A DNA stretch of 64,000 bases from Sulfurospirillum sp036802865 (GCF_036802865.1 NZ_DAIRVK010000004.1:186001-250000); one strand, 5' to 3'. Counted from the stretch's first letter, positions 26,199 to 35,805 are shown. Numbers and translations: made by a program. The notes: generated by a model not told the origin, from the letters alone.

Positions 26199-26478
26199 TG
26201 TTATTCCTTTAATATTATTTGATTCATCAAAACAAATTGCTATAAGCACTAAAATTATTTGTTCAAAGGATGTCTGATATTTGCTTATCTTTTGCTTATT
26301 TTTATCGATTCTATAGTGTTTTATGAAGATTTTAACAAGGACGATATCTTGCACAAAAATGATACAATTGACCTCATTTATTTCTCATTTATTTTTGGTA
26401 AACTATAATAAGAATAGCATTGAATAATATTAATTATTATTTTATATATATAAAATCTTATTTTTTGGGAGGGTGTAA

Positions 26479-27138
26479 GTGGGAGTAGAAAATCAATCAC
26501 CAGATGAATGGAAAGTAGGTGTTGGTGCATATATCGCGCTGATATTTGCGGTGCTGTTTTTCTCGGGTCTGTTTATGAAAGTCGATGGAATGGAGTGGTT
26601 AGGTGCGCTTGATTTTACAACGTTATCTGGAAAATTTGGAACGCTTCAAGATGGAAAAAGTACTTTTGTAGGCAATGGTGGTGTGAGTGCGAAAGCGGGC
26701 TTTTTATTTGCGCTCTCTTTGGTTCCAACGGTGATGTTAGCACTGGGTATGTTAGAGATTTTTAGCCATTATGGTGCGATTCGTGCGGCACATAAATTAT
26801 TAACACCTTTGCTACGACCATTGCTTGGAATTCCAGGTCTTACAGGTCTTGCGATGATTACGGATTTGCAAAGTACCGATGCAGGGGCTGCTTTAACCAA
26901 AGAGCTTTACGATGAAAAACAGATTACCAAAAAAGAACTTGTCATTATGTCTGCATGGCAGTACTCAGGTGCTGGAATGATTAACAACTACTTTGCCATT
27001 GGCTCTGCGGTTTTTTCAACATTGACCGTACCTGTTTTAGTGCCGTTGTTGTTGGTGTTTGTGTTTAAATTTATCGGTGCAATTGGTGCACGCTTTGTTC
27101 TCAATAGTGCTTATAAAAAGGATTTTATCAATGAGTAG
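26479..27138 (+). CDS. YjiH-type nucleoside-recognition (Gate) membrane protein
   Basis: 219-residue inner-membrane protein with about five helices, matching YjiH/SpmA-like Gate domain proteins. GLTGLAMITDLQSTDAGAALTKEL and SAWQYSGAGMINNYF carry the conserved polar core. The start is GTG 26479 with a strong GGGAGGG Shine-Dalgarno. It overlaps the YjiG-like partner by eight bases. In E. coli the yjiH-yjiG pair sits by the isoaspartyl dipeptidase iadA; here the pair is divergent from an M20 peptidase, an analogous setting. Confidence 0.8.
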   Translation: MGVENQSPDEWKVGVGAYIALIFAVLFFSGLFMKVDGMEWLGALDFTTLSGKFGTLQDGKSTFVGNGGVSAKAGFLFALSLVPTVMLALGMLEIFSHYGAIRAAHKLLTPLLRPLLGIPGLTGLAMITDLQSTDAGAALTKELYDEKQITKKELVIMSAWQYSGAGMINNYFAIGSAVFSTLTVPVLVPLLLVFVFKFIGAIGARFVLNSAYKKDFINE

Positions 27139-27601
27139 CCCAACAACTCCAACTACAAATAACCCCTTTGATATTTTTGTCATTGGTGCTCGCAAGGGCT
27201 TTAATATGGCCATCAATAACTTGATGCCCAATGTTTTGATGGCGTATGTTATTGCTGAAATCTTAAATGTGACAGGTGCAATGAAAGCTATTGGTACGCT
27301 CTTTGCGCCAGCGATGGCCATTTTTGGATTACCTGGTGAAGCTGTTACGGTGCTTATCTCAACATGGCTTTCATGTTCTGCAGGTGTGGGTATGGCTTTG
27401 AGTCTTTTTACCAAAGGGGTATTAACCGGTACGCATGTGAGTATTTTGATGCCAGCGCTCTTTTTGATGGCATCTCAAATTCAGTATATGGGACGACTCT
27501 TAGGTGTTGCCGATGTTCCTAAAAAATATTGGCCACTGTTGATGGTAATTAGTATCCTCAATAGTTGTCTAGCAATGCTGATTATGCGTTTTGTTGTGTA
27601 A
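27131..27601 (+). CDS. YjiG-type Gate-domain membrane protein
   Basis: 156-residue membrane protein and probable partner of the preceding YjiH-like protein. It has MAINNLMPNVLMAYVIAEIL, FGLPGEAVTVLISTWLSCSAGVGMA and MPALFLMASQIQYMGRLLG, typical of YjiG/SpmB-like halves. ATG 27131 lies within the end of the upstream gene (8-base overlap) and is chosen over an upstream in-frame ATG because it keeps the family N-terminus. A transport role for peptides or amino acids is inference from context. Confidence 0.8.
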   Translation: MSSPTTPTTNNPFDIFVIGARKGFNMAINNLMPNVLMAYVIAEILNVTGAMKAIGTLFAPAMAIFGLPGEAVTVLISTWLSCSAGVGMALSLFTKGVLTGTHVSILMPALFLMASQIQYMGRLLGVADVPKKYWPLLMVISILNSCLAMLIMRFVV

Positions 27602-27617
27602 GCGATTTATATGTAAA

Positions 27618-27661
27618 GAGTGGGATGGTTGGTTGTATAGTTATAGCTCCCCATCTCACTC
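27618..27661 (+). terminator. hairpin after the YjiH-YjiG operon
   Basis: GAGTGGGATGG pairs with CCATCTCACTC (one G-U) around a 22-nt loop and is followed by GATTTTATT. It lies between convergent operons. Confidence 0.6.
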
Positions 27662-27680
27662 GATTTTATTCACAATGTGT

Positions 27681-30296
27681 CTATGTGTAAATATTTTTTA
27701 ACACATCTTTATAGTTTTCTTTATACAAAGAGACAAACTTATAATTTTTATCTAAACAACCCCAAGCATCACCAATGGGCTTTTTGATTTGTTCGTATTC
27801 ACGGATATAAACAGCGCCTTTATATTCAGCAACTACAGTTTTGCCATTGTCAAAATTGATAATAAAATCAGGATAAAACTTACCCTCAACTGTTTGTAGC
27901 CAAAAAGAGTTTGCATAGTCTTTCTCGATGTTTCTTATCCAACTCACTACATTTGGTAATTTATCGATATATACTGCGACTTCATACTCTTCTTCGCTAT
28001 CCAACTTATGCACATATTCGTATTTATGTTTTTTGAAATTACCGCTTCTGCTATCAGGATTTGGCACATAATTTTGGGCACCAAAACAGACACAATTATT
28101 CATATCTAAACTCAAATCATTTTCTTTAAAAAGCGTTTTAAAACTCAACGTTTTTGCATGAGAAATAATCGAAATGAGTTTTTTAAGAATGGCTTTTTTG
28201 AGTTGATATTTTTTGCTAATCAACAAAGTCAAATCAATATTTTCTCTTGTTTTGATCAAATCAACAGCAACCAAAACGATGAACTCTTTAAGTTGTCTAG
28301 AATCCAGTCCTCTTAAAATCATATCGTTTTCTTCAACGATGATTTTTGCGATAGTCCCTGCTAATTTACCGATTTCTCCAGCTTCAACACCCAATTTATT
28401 GGCATTTAAAATGGTTCTCATCTCTTCATGTTCACTCTCAAAATACGGTAAGGCTTCTTGCGTTGTTATCTCTTTTTTGATGATTCTGTTTTGATTAACA
28501 TCGATAATGCCTACATGTTCATTGAGGGCAATATCAAATTCATCAAGGCTTAGATGAGAATTTTGGATTAACTCTTTTTGTGTAATCTCCACATAATCCC
28601 AAACAATACTCTCTTCAAAATCATAATGATCGCCATCGATTTCTATCATTAGTTTTGGAAGTTCTATATCACTTAGCTTTGCAAAATCATTATCTTTGAT
28701 GGTGTTCAAGCTATTTTGTATTTCCTCTATTTTTGTATGCACTTCTTTAGGAGATATTTTTTTCACTTCTTCAAAAAATTTATCTCTTTTTGATTTGGTA
28801 GGGAAAGTGACGATAGTTACCGTATTGGTTTGTGTATTGACATTGATATAAGGCGCTAAAGATGGCTTTGTAAAATCTTCAATATTCACGTTGTCTATTT
28901 TAAATTGCCTCTCTTCATAGAGTGTTTCTTGAAATAAACCACCAAGAACAATATCGCTATTGGTGTTAAATCCCCGCTCAATGCTGATTTTAGCTTCCAT
29001 CTCTTCAAAACCGTTATTGACTAAGGTTTTACCTATATTGGTTGCCACTTCTTCAAAGTTGTTAGTTGCCACATACACATAGCTGTACTCCAACTCTTTT
29101 TTCTCTTTTGGTTCGATGTAAGGCATGCGTAAAACCCTACCGATAAGTTGCTCTATGGCTGTGGTTGATTGCATATTAGAAACAACGCTAAGCACATACG
29201 CAAACGGGCAGTCCCAGCCTTCTTGCAGTGCACTTACGGTTATGATGTAGCGTATTTCACAGTCACGACTGAGTAGATCCACTCCGTCAAGTTCTTTTTT
29301 ATTATCGGTGTGAACGGCGATTTGTTTTTCATCGATTTTAAAATCTTCAATGAGCATCGTTTTGATTTTATCGTATGTCAGATACTCATCCCCTCTATTC
29401 TCATCGGCTCGTATAAGATTGATAGGGCGAATGTATCGAGACGTGGTTGCTTCTTCCAAAATGGCTAATTTTTCCAAGTATTCTCGTTTTTCGATGCCTT
29501 CTTGAAGTATCTTCATGCTATCGTCGATGGTTTTAAGCATAATGGGAAGTTTGACCATATTCTCTTTTTTAAGCTCAGTAGCAGTCACGCTGTACAAGAT
29601 ATTACTTGCATACATCTCTTTTGCTGTGATGGTTTTTGTAATGGGCGTGGCTGTGAGTTCAAGTATAAAAGAAGGCTCAAGTTCCAACAAGCTTTTTAAA
29701 GAGAGTCCCGTACTTGATTTGTGGGCTTCATCTAAGATGATGATGGGTTTAAAAAGTTTCATGACATTTTCTAAAGAGGGTGTCATGTCAAGGGCTTTTA
29801 GCATCTCATAGTAGGTGCTATTTTCATCAAAAAACTTTCTGCCGTCTTTATTGGTTGTTCTAAAACTTTGTATGGTTCCTACGATGATGACAAGTTCTTC
29901 TTTAGGATCAAACGTCTGTTTAAACGCTTCTTGTACGCTTAAAACATTGACATTATCAAACTCATGGTCTAAGATTTTTCGGTAAAAATGTTGTTTGTTC
30001 TTGAGGGCTTTGAGGGTTTGACTGACGATGGCATCTGTGGGAGCTAGCCAAAAGACCAAAGAGTAATCTTTGTTGAGATACTCATTGGTAAGTACACGTA
30101 TGCTTTTAGCGGCGATAAGTGTTTTACCACCACCTGTGGGGATTCGGATGCAGACATAAGGATTTGAAAATCCATCAATTTCAAGGTATTGGTTTTGCGT
30201 AAGGCTTTTAAAACTCTCACCGATACTTTTGACATTTATCTCATTGCAAAACAGATCCAATCGTTTTATAGCCTCTTCTTGATAGTTCTTTAACAT
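27681..30296 (-). CDS. res: type III restriction enzyme, Res subunit
   Basis: 871-residue SF2 helicase-nuclease of a type III restriction system. Walker A is TGGGKT at 54-59, the DEAH-like box LDEAHKSS is at about 196, and helicase motif VI IEQLIGRVLRMP is near 385. The C-terminal endonuclease domain shows FYPDFIINFDNGK followed by VVAEYKG, the D-x(n)-ExK pattern of PD-(D/E)XK nucleases. It overlaps the last base of mod, so Mod is made first. No frameshift is visible, so the enzyme looks intact. Confidence 0.92.
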   Translation of the reverse strand: MLKNYQEEAIKRLDLFCNEINVKSIGESFKSLTQNQYLEIDGFSNPYVCIRIPTGGGKTLIAAKSIRVLTNEYLNKDYSLVFWLAPTDAIVSQTLKALKNKQHFYRKILDHEFDNVNVLSVQEAFKQTFDPKEELVIIVGTIQSFRTTNKDGRKFFDENSTYYEMLKALDMTPSLENVMKLFKPIIILDEAHKSSTGLSLKSLLELEPSFILELTATPITKTITAKEMYASNILYSVTATELKKENMVKLPIMLKTIDDSMKILQEGIEKREYLEKLAILEEATTSRYIRPINLIRADENRGDEYLTYDKIKTMLIEDFKIDEKQIAVHTDNKKELDGVDLLSRDCEIRYIITVSALQEGWDCPFAYVLSVVSNMQSTTAIEQLIGRVLRMPYIEPKEKKELEYSYVYVATNNFEEVATNIGKTLVNNGFEEMEAKISIERGFNTNSDIVLGGLFQETLYEERQFKIDNVNIEDFTKPSLAPYINVNTQTNTVTIVTFPTKSKRDKFFEEVKKISPKEVHTKIEEIQNSLNTIKDNDFAKLSDIELPKLMIEIDGDHYDFEESIVWDYVEITQKELIQNSHLSLDEFDIALNEHVGIIDVNQNRIIKKEITTQEALPYFESEHEEMRTILNANKLGVEAGEIGKLAGTIAKIIVEENDMILRGLDSRQLKEFIVLVAVDLIKTRENIDLTLLISKKYQLKKAILKKLISIISHAKTLSFKTLFKENDLSLDMNNCVCFGAQNYVPNPDSRSGNFKKHKYEYVHKLDSEEEYEVAVYIDKLPNVVSWIRNIEKDYANSFWLQTVEGKFYPDFIINFDNGKTVVAEYKGAVYIREYEQIKKPIGDAWGCLDKNYKFVSLYKENYKDVLKNIYT

Positions 30297-32032
30297 TAAT
30301 TTTCCTTGATGTCATAAGGGATGTATCGCACTAAAATATTCAGTTTTTTAAGCTCATCTCTGCTGATACTCGTTTTTTTGGTATAGATGATAATCTCTTT
30401 ATAATCGCTATGCGCTTGGACGATTTTTTTCACATCGGATGTTTTGACATTTTTTTCAAAAAAGTAAATGTGACGATTTTCAAAACTTCCCACATAAGGC
30501 TCGTTTATGGCATCTTTTTGGATAGGTTTTTTAAACTCGACAAAATAGAGATGCTTTGCGATGTGCTGAAAGGCTAAAGAGGGGTTGAGTTCTCCAAATT
30601 CATCAAAAATATCACTTCCTAGTTCACAATATTTAAAGCCTCCGCCAATGCCCTCTTTAAAGCTTTTCACCTCTTTAATGCCTTCTAGCTTTAAGGTATT
30701 GTCACTGAAAGTTTTTTCTATCTTGTCAAAATTCGCACCGTTTTCTTCGATGATTTGAGAGGCTTCATCGCTGATGCTTTGCATCTTCTTTGGATTTAAG
30801 ATGTCGGTTGTAGAGAGTTTTTTCTCAAAAAGGGCTGTTTTATCTTTGCCCGTAAAAGGATACCCCTCTATCACTCGTTTAACTCTCTCCGCTGTAATAT
30901 CTTTCGCATAGTCCATGGTTTCGATAAGGATAAATTTGCGATTTCCGCCATCACGTCTGTTTTGCTCTAACACTGCATGAGCGGTTGTCCCACTGCCTGC
31001 AAAAGAGTCTAGGATAATGTCGTTTTTAGAAGTTGAAAGTTGGATAATTCTTTGAATTAGTCGTGTTGGTTTTGGGGTTTCAAACAGTGTTTTGCCATAT
31101 AAAATTTGGTTACTCTCTTGTTTTGCTTCTTGGTTGTGTCCCACTTCATCATAATACCAAATAGTCATGGGCACAATTCCTTCTTGTACTTCTGAAAGAA
31201 ATTTTTTCAATCTTGGTATATTGCTACCATCTTTTCCAAACCAAAGCCTATTATCACTGATTAACTTTTGCATATTGGTTTTTGAAGTCATCCAACATCT
31301 CCCACTGGTTGGTTTAATAGCTTTACCAGATGGAGTGGTTATTTCATAATCATATTCCAAACTATAAGTTTTAACGGTCAAATCACTTGATGTCCACTTA
31401 CCTCTTGAATCATTATCAGGATTTTTATATCTTGCAATAGCTTCATCGCTTCGTTGTAATTGAAATGGTCGCCAAATTTTTTTACTTTTAGCATAGACTA
31501 AAATATGGTCATGATTATCACTGAGCCATTTAGCATCATTTTGTGGAGAAAACTTCTTTTCCCAGATAACGTTAGCTACAAAATTATCATTTCCAAAAAT
31601 ATCATCGCATATCATTCTAAGATGCGCAACTTCGGCATCATCGATGCTGATAAAAATCACCCCGTCTTCTTTGAGCAGTTCTCGTAAAAGTTTAAGGCGT
31701 GGGTACATCATGCACAGCCATTTATCGCTACGGCTCAAATCTTCTGCATTGACGGTTTTTTCAAGCCATTTTTTAATGAGTGGGCTGTCCATATTGTCAT
31801 TGTAAACCCAAGAGGTATTGCCCGTGTTGTACGGTGGATCGATGTAGATCATCTTGATACTACTGGCATAATAAGGAAGTAAGGATTTGAGGGCTAGTAA
31901 ATTATCGCCTTTGATAATCATATTTTGCGTATTTTTTTCACCTATCTCTTCTTGGCACTCTATGGTTTTATACGGTATTTTTTTATGATGATGAATAACA
32001 TCTTTTTTCCCAAGCCAATCAATATATGCCAT
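30296..32032 (-). CDS. mod: type III DNA methyltransferase, Mod subunit
   Basis: 578-residue adenine-N6 methyltransferase of the beta class: motif IV DPPY at 65-68 comes before the AdoMet motif I DSFAGSGTTAHAV at about 345-357. The central variable part (about 130-310) is the expected target recognition region. It forms the modification half of the type III system with the overlapping res gene. No simple-sequence tract for phase variation is visible in the gene. The recognition site cannot be deduced. Confidence 0.93.
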   Translation of the reverse strand: MAYIDWLGKKDVIHHHKKIPYKTIECQEEIGEKNTQNMIIKGDNLLALKSLLPYYASSIKMIYIDPPYNTGNTSWVYNDNMDSPLIKKWLEKTVNAEDLSRSDKWLCMMYPRLKLLRELLKEDGVIFISIDDAEVAHLRMICDDIFGNDNFVANVIWEKKFSPQNDAKWLSDNHDHILVYAKSKKIWRPFQLQRSDEAIARYKNPDNDSRGKWTSSDLTVKTYSLEYDYEITTPSGKAIKPTSGRCWMTSKTNMQKLISDNRLWFGKDGSNIPRLKKFLSEVQEGIVPMTIWYYDEVGHNQEAKQESNQILYGKTLFETPKPTRLIQRIIQLSTSKNDIILDSFAGSGTTAHAVLEQNRRDGGNRKFILIETMDYAKDITAERVKRVIEGYPFTGKDKTALFEKKLSTTDILNPKKMQSISDEASQIIEENGANFDKIEKTFSDNTLKLEGIKEVKSFKEGIGGGFKYCELGSDIFDEFGELNPSLAFQHIAKHLYFVEFKKPIQKDAINEPYVGSFENRHIYFFEKNVKTSDVKKIVQAHSDYKEIIIYTKKTSISRDELKKLNILVRYIPYDIKEN

Positions 32033-32215
32033 TGCGTTTTACTTCCTTCAACTTCTTTTATGTCTGATATGCAGTGTATTAAGGGTTAGAAGTATTATAA
32101 CACGTTGCACTTTAATCACTAAATAGGTGAAATTTTACCATTGTTACTCACTGTTTACTGCTTTAGCGTTAGGATTGCTACTGGGAAATCCCCAAGCCAA
32201 ACAAAGGAGGAGAAA

Positions 32216-33142
32216 ATGACCGTAAGTTCAAATTCTCTTTACGGAACGTCATCGTACGCGACGTATGGCAGCAGTACCAACAGTACCAGCTCGTTAAGTT
32301 CAAAATTCGCAGAAGCGTTGCTTACTTCTTTGGATAGTGACTCGAGTGGTTCGGTTGACAGTACTGAGTTTAGCAGTGCTGCTCTAAAGCTAGCAAATGC
32401 GGATGAAAGCGCTATTAATAACGCTTTTAAAGCACTTGATAGTAATGGAGATGGCAGTGTTAGCATAGATGAAATGACATCTATGTTATCAGCGCAGCAG
32501 TCTACGGCAGCGTCAGGAAGTATGCCCCCACCTCCTATGCGACCGTCTTCATCTACGCAAGAAGATTCAGGCTATACCAAAGATGAACTTACTTCTATGG
32601 CAAGTGAAGTTTCATCAACCGACAGTAACCTTGCTTCACTGCTTTCTTCAGTAGCTGAAAATTTTTCAGCGGCTGACACAAACGGTGATGGCAAAGTGAC
32701 GTCTGCTGAAGCTATGGCCTATCAGCAATCAACGCAAGACACGACCAATGGAACCGATGCAAGCAAAGTAGCAGCGTCAGGAAGTATGCCCCCACCTCCT
32801 CCGCCACCGTCCTCTTCTACACAAGAAGATACGGGCTATACGAAAGATGAGCTTACTGCTATGGCAAGTGACAGTTCATCGACCGATAGTAAACTTGCTT
32901 CACTTTTTGAAACATTGTCTCAAAATTTCGATGCGGCTGATGCAGATGGTGATGGCAAAGTGACTTCTTCGGAAGCAAAAGCGTATCAAGATTCTACGAA
33001 AGCTGAAAGTATGGGTGTTGCAAGCAATGCCACAAAAGGGACTGACGAAAATTCATTGATGAAAGCGCTTTTAGCGCAAATCATCTCGAATTACGCCACT
33101 CAAAATACAATTTCAGGTAGTTCTGTTAGCTTTAGTGCCTAA
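32216..33142 (+). CDS. EF-hand protein with proline-rich tandem repeats
   Basis: 308-residue Ser/Thr-rich protein with four EF-hand loops: about 40-51, 75-86 (DSNGDGSVSIDE), 154-165 (DTNGDGKVTSAE) and 242-253 (DADGDGKVTSSE). The last two lie in a tandem duplication (about 98-172 and 187-261), each unit starting ASGSMPPPP and containing STQED(S/T)GYTKDEL. There is no signal peptide. It likely binds calcium. ATG 32216 has AAGGAGGAG upstream. A two-component system follows 73 bases after its terminator; its kinase also has a PPPPP-rich sensor. Confidence 0.82.
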   Translation: MTVSSNSLYGTSSYATYGSSTNSTSSLSSKFAEALLTSLDSDSSGSVDSTEFSSAALKLANADESAINNAFKALDSNGDGSVSIDEMTSMLSAQQSTAASGSMPPPPMRPSSSTQEDSGYTKDELTSMASEVSSTDSNLASLLSSVAENFSAADTNGDGKVTSAEAMAYQQSTQDTTNGTDASKVAASGSMPPPPPPPSSSTQEDTGYTKDELTAMASDSSSTDSKLASLFETLSQNFDAADADGDGKVTSSEAKAYQDSTKAESMGVASNATKGTDENSLMKALLAQIISNYATQNTISGSSVSFSA

Positions 33143-33147
33143 GCTTC

Positions 33148-33176
33148 AAACCACGCTCTAAGCAAGGCGTGGTTTT
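33148..33176 (+). terminator. rho-independent terminator
   Basis: AAACCACGC pairs with GCGTGGTTT around a 10-nt loop and is followed by T-rich sequence. It ends the EF-hand gene. Confidence 0.75.
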
Positions 33177-33215
33177 GTTACTTTCCGTTTACTTTATCTT
33201 CGTTATAATCAAGGC

Positions 33216-33887
33216 ATGATTAAAATTTTAATGATCGAAGATGATGTTGAATTAGCACAACTTCTTCAAGAATCTCTTGCAAAAGACGATATCGAAACGA
33301 TATTAGCCTTTACGCCTTTGGATGGATTAACGGCATTGCAACACGATACCTTTGATGCACTTGTACTTGACCTTTCTCTGCCTCAAATTGATGGTTTAGA
33401 GATTTGTCGCATCGTCCACGCGTCCATTCCTACCCTTCCTATTATTATCTCTTCCGCACGTTCTGATATGAGTGACAAAGTCATGGGGTTTGAAAGGGGT
33501 GCAGACGACTTTCTTCCCAAACCGTATGATCCAAGGGAGCTTGCTTACAGGCTTCGTGCTATTTTAAGAAGAGGTTCAACACTTAATGAACTGCCTTACC
33601 ATAGTTTTTATATTGATGAAGAGCGGCATTTGATTAAACAGGGTAAAAATGAAGTGAGGTTGACAATGGCAGAGTATGACATCGTCTCCTATATGCTTAA
33701 AAAAGAGGGCTTTGTGATCTCAAGGGAAGAGCTTTTACTCAATATTGGTTCTATCAAGTACGAAAGTAGTCTTAAAAGTATTGATGTCATTATGGGACGT
33801 ATTCGGCAAAAGATAGGTGATGACCCTAAAAAACCTCGCTATATTCTCTCCGTTCGAGGGGTTGGTTATAAATTTGTTAATGCGTAA
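33216..33887 (+). CDS. OmpR-family response regulator
   Basis: 223-residue regulator: receiver domain with IEDDVEL and phosphoacceptor Asp in LVLDLSLP (about D51), KPYDPREL lysine loop at about 104, and a C-terminal winged helix ending SIDVIMGRIRQKIGDDPKKPRYILSVRGVGYKFV. It overlaps the downstream kinase by eight bases. Its nearest look-alikes by pattern are ArsR-type regulators of Campylobacterota. The adjoining EF-hand gene suggests a calcium or metal signal, which is inference. Confidence 0.9.
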   Translation: MIKILMIEDDVELAQLLQESLAKDDIETILAFTPLDGLTALQHDTFDALVLDLSLPQIDGLEICRIVHASIPTLPIIISSARSDMSDKVMGFERGADDFLPKPYDPRELAYRLRAILRRGSTLNELPYHSFYIDEERHLIKQGKNEVRLTMAEYDIVSYMLKKEGFVISREELLLNIGSIKYESSLKSIDVIMGRIRQKIGDDPKKPRYILSVRGVGYKFVNA

Positions 33888-35172
33888 AATTTCCATTGTT
33901 ACCCTTGTTTCGATCTTTTTTGCTCTGACATTGGTGGTCATCAACATCGCTTTTGTGATTGAATACAAAAGACAGATAAGCGACCGTCAATTTTTTACGT
34001 TTCAACGTTTTATGATGGCAATGAAAATGATGCACCATAATGAAACTGACCAAGAAGCGATGCTTTCAAAATTAGGCGTTCGCATTAGCCTCCATGATAA
34101 AAATAGTATTGTCACCGAGGGTGAAAAACTTTTAGAAGATCCTTTTTCTGACATGATTTTGTATGAGAATAAGCTCTACTTTGTGCCAAGACCTCCACCA
34201 CCTCGCTCGCATCCACCAGAAGAGATGTTTGACAAAGGGTTCCCCCCACCGCCACCCTTTTCGATGAAAAAGAAATTTGAACCACCACTTTTAGAAAATA
34301 TTGAAGAGTTTTCGCTCTATCGGCTCTGGATATTGGGTGGTGTTATCAATGTCCTTTTGCTTCTTTTCTTTAGCATTGTTTTGCGTAAACTTTTACGTCT
34401 TCGTAATCTAAAAAGTGCCATTCGTACGTTTGGTGATACGAAAAGATTTCAGCCAATTGATGTGGAAAGTGAGGATGAACTGGGCGAAATTGCTTCAGAG
34501 TTTAATCTTGCAATGCAAAAAATTCATCTTCTCAAAGAAGCACGAACACTTTTTTTACGCAATATCTTGCATGAGCTTAAAACGCCCATTATGAAGGGTA
34601 AAATTCTTTCCAATTCGTTAGACAATATAAAACAGCAAACGCAATTGGAACGTATATTTGAACGTCTTGAAACATTGCTTGGAGAGATGGTAAAAGTAGA
34701 AAAACTGAGCTCCAATGAGTGGGTTTTAGAAGCCAAAGAGTACCGCGTAGTGGATGTATTAGATCATGCGATGGATTTGCTACTTTTAAGTGACACCAAA
34801 CGCATTCACATTTCACCCCAAGAGATGGCGCCATTGGTCAAGGTTGATTTCGAGCTTTTTGCTACAGCGATTAAAAATATATTGGATAATGCACTCAAAC
34901 ACTCCACTGAAGCCGTAGCTGTTGATATTGGTCTTGAGAGCATGAGTATATGCAGTTTTGGTGAGAAGATTCCGAGTGAACGACTTGATTTTTCGCGTGC
35001 ATTTAACCGTGCCGTTGAAGGCTCAAGCAGTGGGTTAGGTCTTGGGCTTTATATCGCTAATGCAATTATTGCAAAGCATGGGTTTTATTTGAGTTATTTG
35101 CATGTAGAAGGGCAAAATCATTTTACGATTCATTTTAGAGAAAAAGAAGTGGAGAAAAATTCTCCACGTTAG
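33880..35172 (+). CDS. sensor histidine kinase with proline-rich periplasmic loop
   Basis: 430-residue inner-membrane kinase. TM1 is at about 5-27 and TM2 at about 148-170. The periplasmic loop between them is only ~120 residues and contains PRPPPPRSHPPEE and FPPPPPF. Then come HAMP-like linker, the H-box FLRNILHELKTP (His about 231), the N-box NILDNALKH and GLGLGLYIAN. The usual DxGxG G1 box is degenerate (ICSFGEKI). The start is ATG 33880, overlapping the regulator by eight bases. The loop could bind a metal or a proline-rich partner. Confidence 0.88.
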   Translation: MRKISIVTLVSIFFALTLVVINIAFVIEYKRQISDRQFFTFQRFMMAMKMMHHNETDQEAMLSKLGVRISLHDKNSIVTEGEKLLEDPFSDMILYENKLYFVPRPPPPRSHPPEEMFDKGFPPPPPFSMKKKFEPPLLENIEEFSLYRLWILGGVINVLLLLFFSIVLRKLLRLRNLKSAIRTFGDTKRFQPIDVESEDELGEIASEFNLAMQKIHLLKEARTLFLRNILHELKTPIMKGKILSNSLDNIKQQTQLERIFERLETLLGEMVKVEKLSSNEWVLEAKEYRVVDVLDHAMDLLLLSDTKRIHISPQEMAPLVKVDFELFATAIKNILDNALKHSTEAVAVDIGLESMSICSFGEKIPSERLDFSRAFNRAVEGSSSGLGLGLYIANAIIAKHGFYLSYLHVEGQNHFTIHFREKEVEKNSPR

Positions 35173-35525
35173 ATAATGTCTTTGAGCTTTTCGCGAAGGA
35201 CATATGCTGTAAAAGGTTTAACGATGTAGTTGTTAACGCCTTCTTTTATAGCCGTAATAACCTCATGCTTGCCACCCTCAGTTGTAACCATGATGATGGG
35301 CGTATGTTTGTATTCTTCCATGGCTCGAAGGCTTCTTACAAGCTCCAATCCATTCATTTTAGGCATATTCCAGTCTGTCATGATCGCATCAAATTTTTGA
35401 TCTTTGATCTTTTTAAGCGCGTCTAGTCCATCTTCTGCCTCAGTCGTACTGTAACCAATAGTGCCTAAAGTGTTGCACAGAATTCTGCGCATCGTTGAGC
35501 TATCATCAACAACTAAAAAATGCAT
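35169..35525 (-). CDS. cheY: CheY-type chemotaxis response regulator
   Basis: 118-residue stand-alone receiver domain. It has the acidic pair in VVDDSST, phosphoacceptor Asp in IMTDWNMPKMNG (about D50), the Thr/Ser in MVTTEGGK and the lysine in YIVKPFTAYVLREKL. This matches CheY, which binds the flagellar switch protein FliM. The convergent kinase gene overlaps its 3' end by four bases, with no terminator between them. Confidence 0.88.
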   Translation of the reverse strand: MHFLVVDDSSTMRRILCNTLGTIGYSTTEAEDGLDALKKIKDQKFDAIMTDWNMPKMNGLELVRSLRAMEEYKHTPIIMVTTEGGKHEVITAIKEGVNNYIVKPFTAYVLREKLKDII

Positions 35526-35609
35526 GTTCGATCCTTTTAAAAATTCTTATTTATCCATAAGCAAAAAGTGTTCACTTTTGGTATATTATGGAAAATTTGA
35601 GGAATAGAT

Positions 35610-35726
35610 GTGAATGATAGAGGTCACACACAAAGCTTGTCCTTCGTATTTAAGATGGCTAAATCGCCATTTATAGAAAAAACTTTACCTCAAAATGATC
35701 CAAAGTATAGAAGAATATTCAAATAG
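35610..35726 (+). CDS. possible small protein (38 aa), GTG start
   Basis: A 38-codon frame starting at GTG with GAGGA six bases upstream. The product is basic and hydrophilic (FKMAKSPFIEKTLPQNDPKY within it). No family is recognised. Support is limited to the ribosome-binding site and protein-like composition, so it may be chance. Confidence 0.25.
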   Translation: MNDRGHTQSLSFVFKMAKSPFIEKTLPQNDPKYRRIFK

Positions 35727-35805
35727 CATTCTAAATAAAACCTATTAAAATATAAAGTTAAAGCATTATATTGAGAAGTATTTTGATATTTTGGAAAAAA
35801 TTTAG

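Noticed and set aside
32500..33000. DNA direct repeats in the EF-hand gene as a mobile element
   Set aside because: The repeats are in frame and encode a duplicated EF-hand/polyproline unit, so they are a protein-level duplication.
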